From Alphaproteobacteria bacterium (GTDB lineage: Bacteria > Pseudomonadota > Alphaproteobacteria > UBA8366 > GCA-2717185), in contig WLWY01000003.1 in assembly GCA_012103325.1 (NCBI GenBank), forward strand, positions 248,001 to 312,000: a DNA stretch of 64,000 bases, read 5' to 3'. Shown here piece after piece: positions 63,254 to 64,000 of this stretch. A model generated the notes under the pieces. That model was not told the DNA's origin. It saw only the letters and a list, made by a program, of their open reading frames with translations, and did not search any database. The translations under genes were made by a program, and so were the position numbers. Position 1 is the first letter of the stretch. The number at the start of each line of letters is the position of its first letter.

Positions 63254-64000
63254 TTACGGATTGAGTGGCGACCATGCCGGATCGGATGCGTCACCACTGG
63301 TCACGACTTCCCGAAGATTGTACCCAGTAAGGTCAACCGAATAGAGGCGGCTCGAAGCCCCTTTGCCCTTCGAATCACTAGGTGTTTCGCGGAAAAACAT
63401 GAGGACGCGACCATTCGGTGCCCAGGTTGGTGCTTCATCCAGAAAGCTCTCAGATAGCAGGCGTTCGCCGCTACCATCTGGCCGCATAACGCCAATATGG
63501 AACTTGCCACCAAGTTGCTTTGTAAACGCGATCAAGTCCCCGCGAGGCGACCAAACTGGCGTGGCATAACGTCCACGGCCAAAACTGATTCGATGCACAT
63601 TGCCGCCGTTACTATCCATAACGTACAGCTGAGGTGATCCGCCGCGATCGGAATTGAACGCTATGAAATCCCCTTCCGGCGAGCCACTCGGCGATGTATC
63701 GATAGCGGGGTGGCGGGTTAGCTGGGTGACATTCCTGGTCTGCAAATCCATCCGCCAGATATCCGAATTCCCTTCCCTTGCATAGGACATCAGAATCGCT
63801 TTTCCATCGGGCGAAAAACGAGGGGCGAAGGTCATACCCTTAAAGGTTCCCAGCACCTCTTCTCGGCCGGTTTCAATATCGAACAAGTAAACGCGTGGCG
63901 TATCGTTGAAATAGGAAAGGTAGGTAATTTCCTGAGTGGTTGGTGAAAAGCGCGGTGTCAGAACCAGCGCGGTACCATCCGTAAGGAACCGGAAGCCGTC
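63254..64000 (-). CDS. tolB: Tol-Pal translocation protein TolB, N-terminal part outside window
   Basis: The C-terminal 248 residues of TolB are visible and run to the window edge, so the start lies beyond it. They form part of the six-bladed beta-propeller: [73 protein letters not shown] and [14 protein letters not shown]. The end [20 protein letters not shown] is typical. TolB is a periplasmic protein that binds Pal and couples TolA energy to it. Confidence 0.97.
   Translation of the reverse strand, partial: DGFRFLTDGTALVLTPRFSPTTQEITYLSYFNDTPRVYLFDIETGREEVLGTFKGMTFAPRFSPDGKAILMSYAREGNSDIWRMDLQTRNVTQLTRHPAIDTSPSGSPEGDFIAFNSDRGGSPQLYVMDSNGGNVHRISFGRGRYATPVWSPRGDLIAFTKQLGGKFHIGVMRPDGSGERLLSESFLDEAPTWAPNGRVLMFFRETPSDSKGKGASSRLYSVDLTGYNLREVVTSGDASDPAWSPLNP

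Overview
The window reads as chromosomal DNA of an alphaproteobacterium, probably a Rhodospirillales-type lineage (inference from gene content and order). The supporting signs are recG facing an sdhE-mfd pair, a complete ccoNOQP-GHIS (fixNOQP-GHIS) cluster behind an FNR/FixK box, an mltB-rlpA-dacC-tmk-holB-metG-tatD-phnP run, and a tolB-pal-cpoB-tilS-ftsH-glmM run. Coding density is high, base composition is moderately GC-rich, and there are some clearly AT-rich islands (about 15.77-15.96 kb and 29.04-29.43 kb). I saw no rRNA, CRISPR array, prophage or intact transposase. One tRNA-Ser(UGA) is present.

Layout. 0-8.6 kb: end of a DUF502 membrane protein, recG, sdhE, mfd, a FrnE-like DsbA protein and a PleD-like double-receiver protein with a degenerate GGDEF domain. 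8.7-15.7 kb: an acyl-CoA catabolic operon (ligase, SDR, acyl-CoA dehydrogenase, crotonase), a zinc-ribbon methyltransferase, a decayed copy of the crotonase 3' end, and a cupin-TauD dioxygenase pair. 15.9-20.3 kb: two chemoreceptors, the first with a periplasmic c-type haem motif. The second lies between short repeat blocks in inverted orientation. 20.3-28.7 kb: a D-threonine aldolase-like enzyme, a coiled-coil membrane protein, a SET-domain protein overlapping an amidase, a CoA-transferase paired with a crotonase that lacks both catalytic glutamates, cspA, a hypothetical gene, a PEP-CTERM-like secreted protein and a two-helix membrane protein. 28.7-30.3 kb: mostly non-coding, holding a decayed PEP-CTERM gene end and the tRNA.

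30.3-38.2 kb: cbb3 oxidase structural genes (ccoNOQP) followed directly by the assembly genes ccoG, ccoH, ccoI and a tiny ccoS, apparently one micro-oxic operon. 38.2-41.8 kb: a Rap1a/Tai-like secreted protein, a frameshifted DUF6925-like gene, a YtoQ protein and two tandem EamA transporters. 41.9-50.1 kb: cell-wall enzymes (MltB-like, RlpA, D,D-carboxypeptidase), then tmk, holB, metG, tatD and a PhnP-like hydrolase. 50.2-54.1 kb: a leftward group (DUF1127, PhzF, gamma-glutamylcyclotransferase-like, threonine dehydratase-like, GNAT, Ada-type alkyltransferase) divergent from a MocR regulator. 55.6-64.0 kb: thiD, glmM, ftsH, tilS, cpoB, pal and the C-terminal part of tolB.

Most of the window is housekeeping. 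I see no convincing new multi-gene system. The items most worth a second look are the haem-type chemoreceptor and its altered signalling helix, the repeat-bounded second chemoreceptor, the crotonase without catalytic glutamates beside a CoA-transferase, the SET-amidase overlap, and three decayed or frameshifted genes (crotonase tail, PEP-CTERM tail, DUF6925-like).
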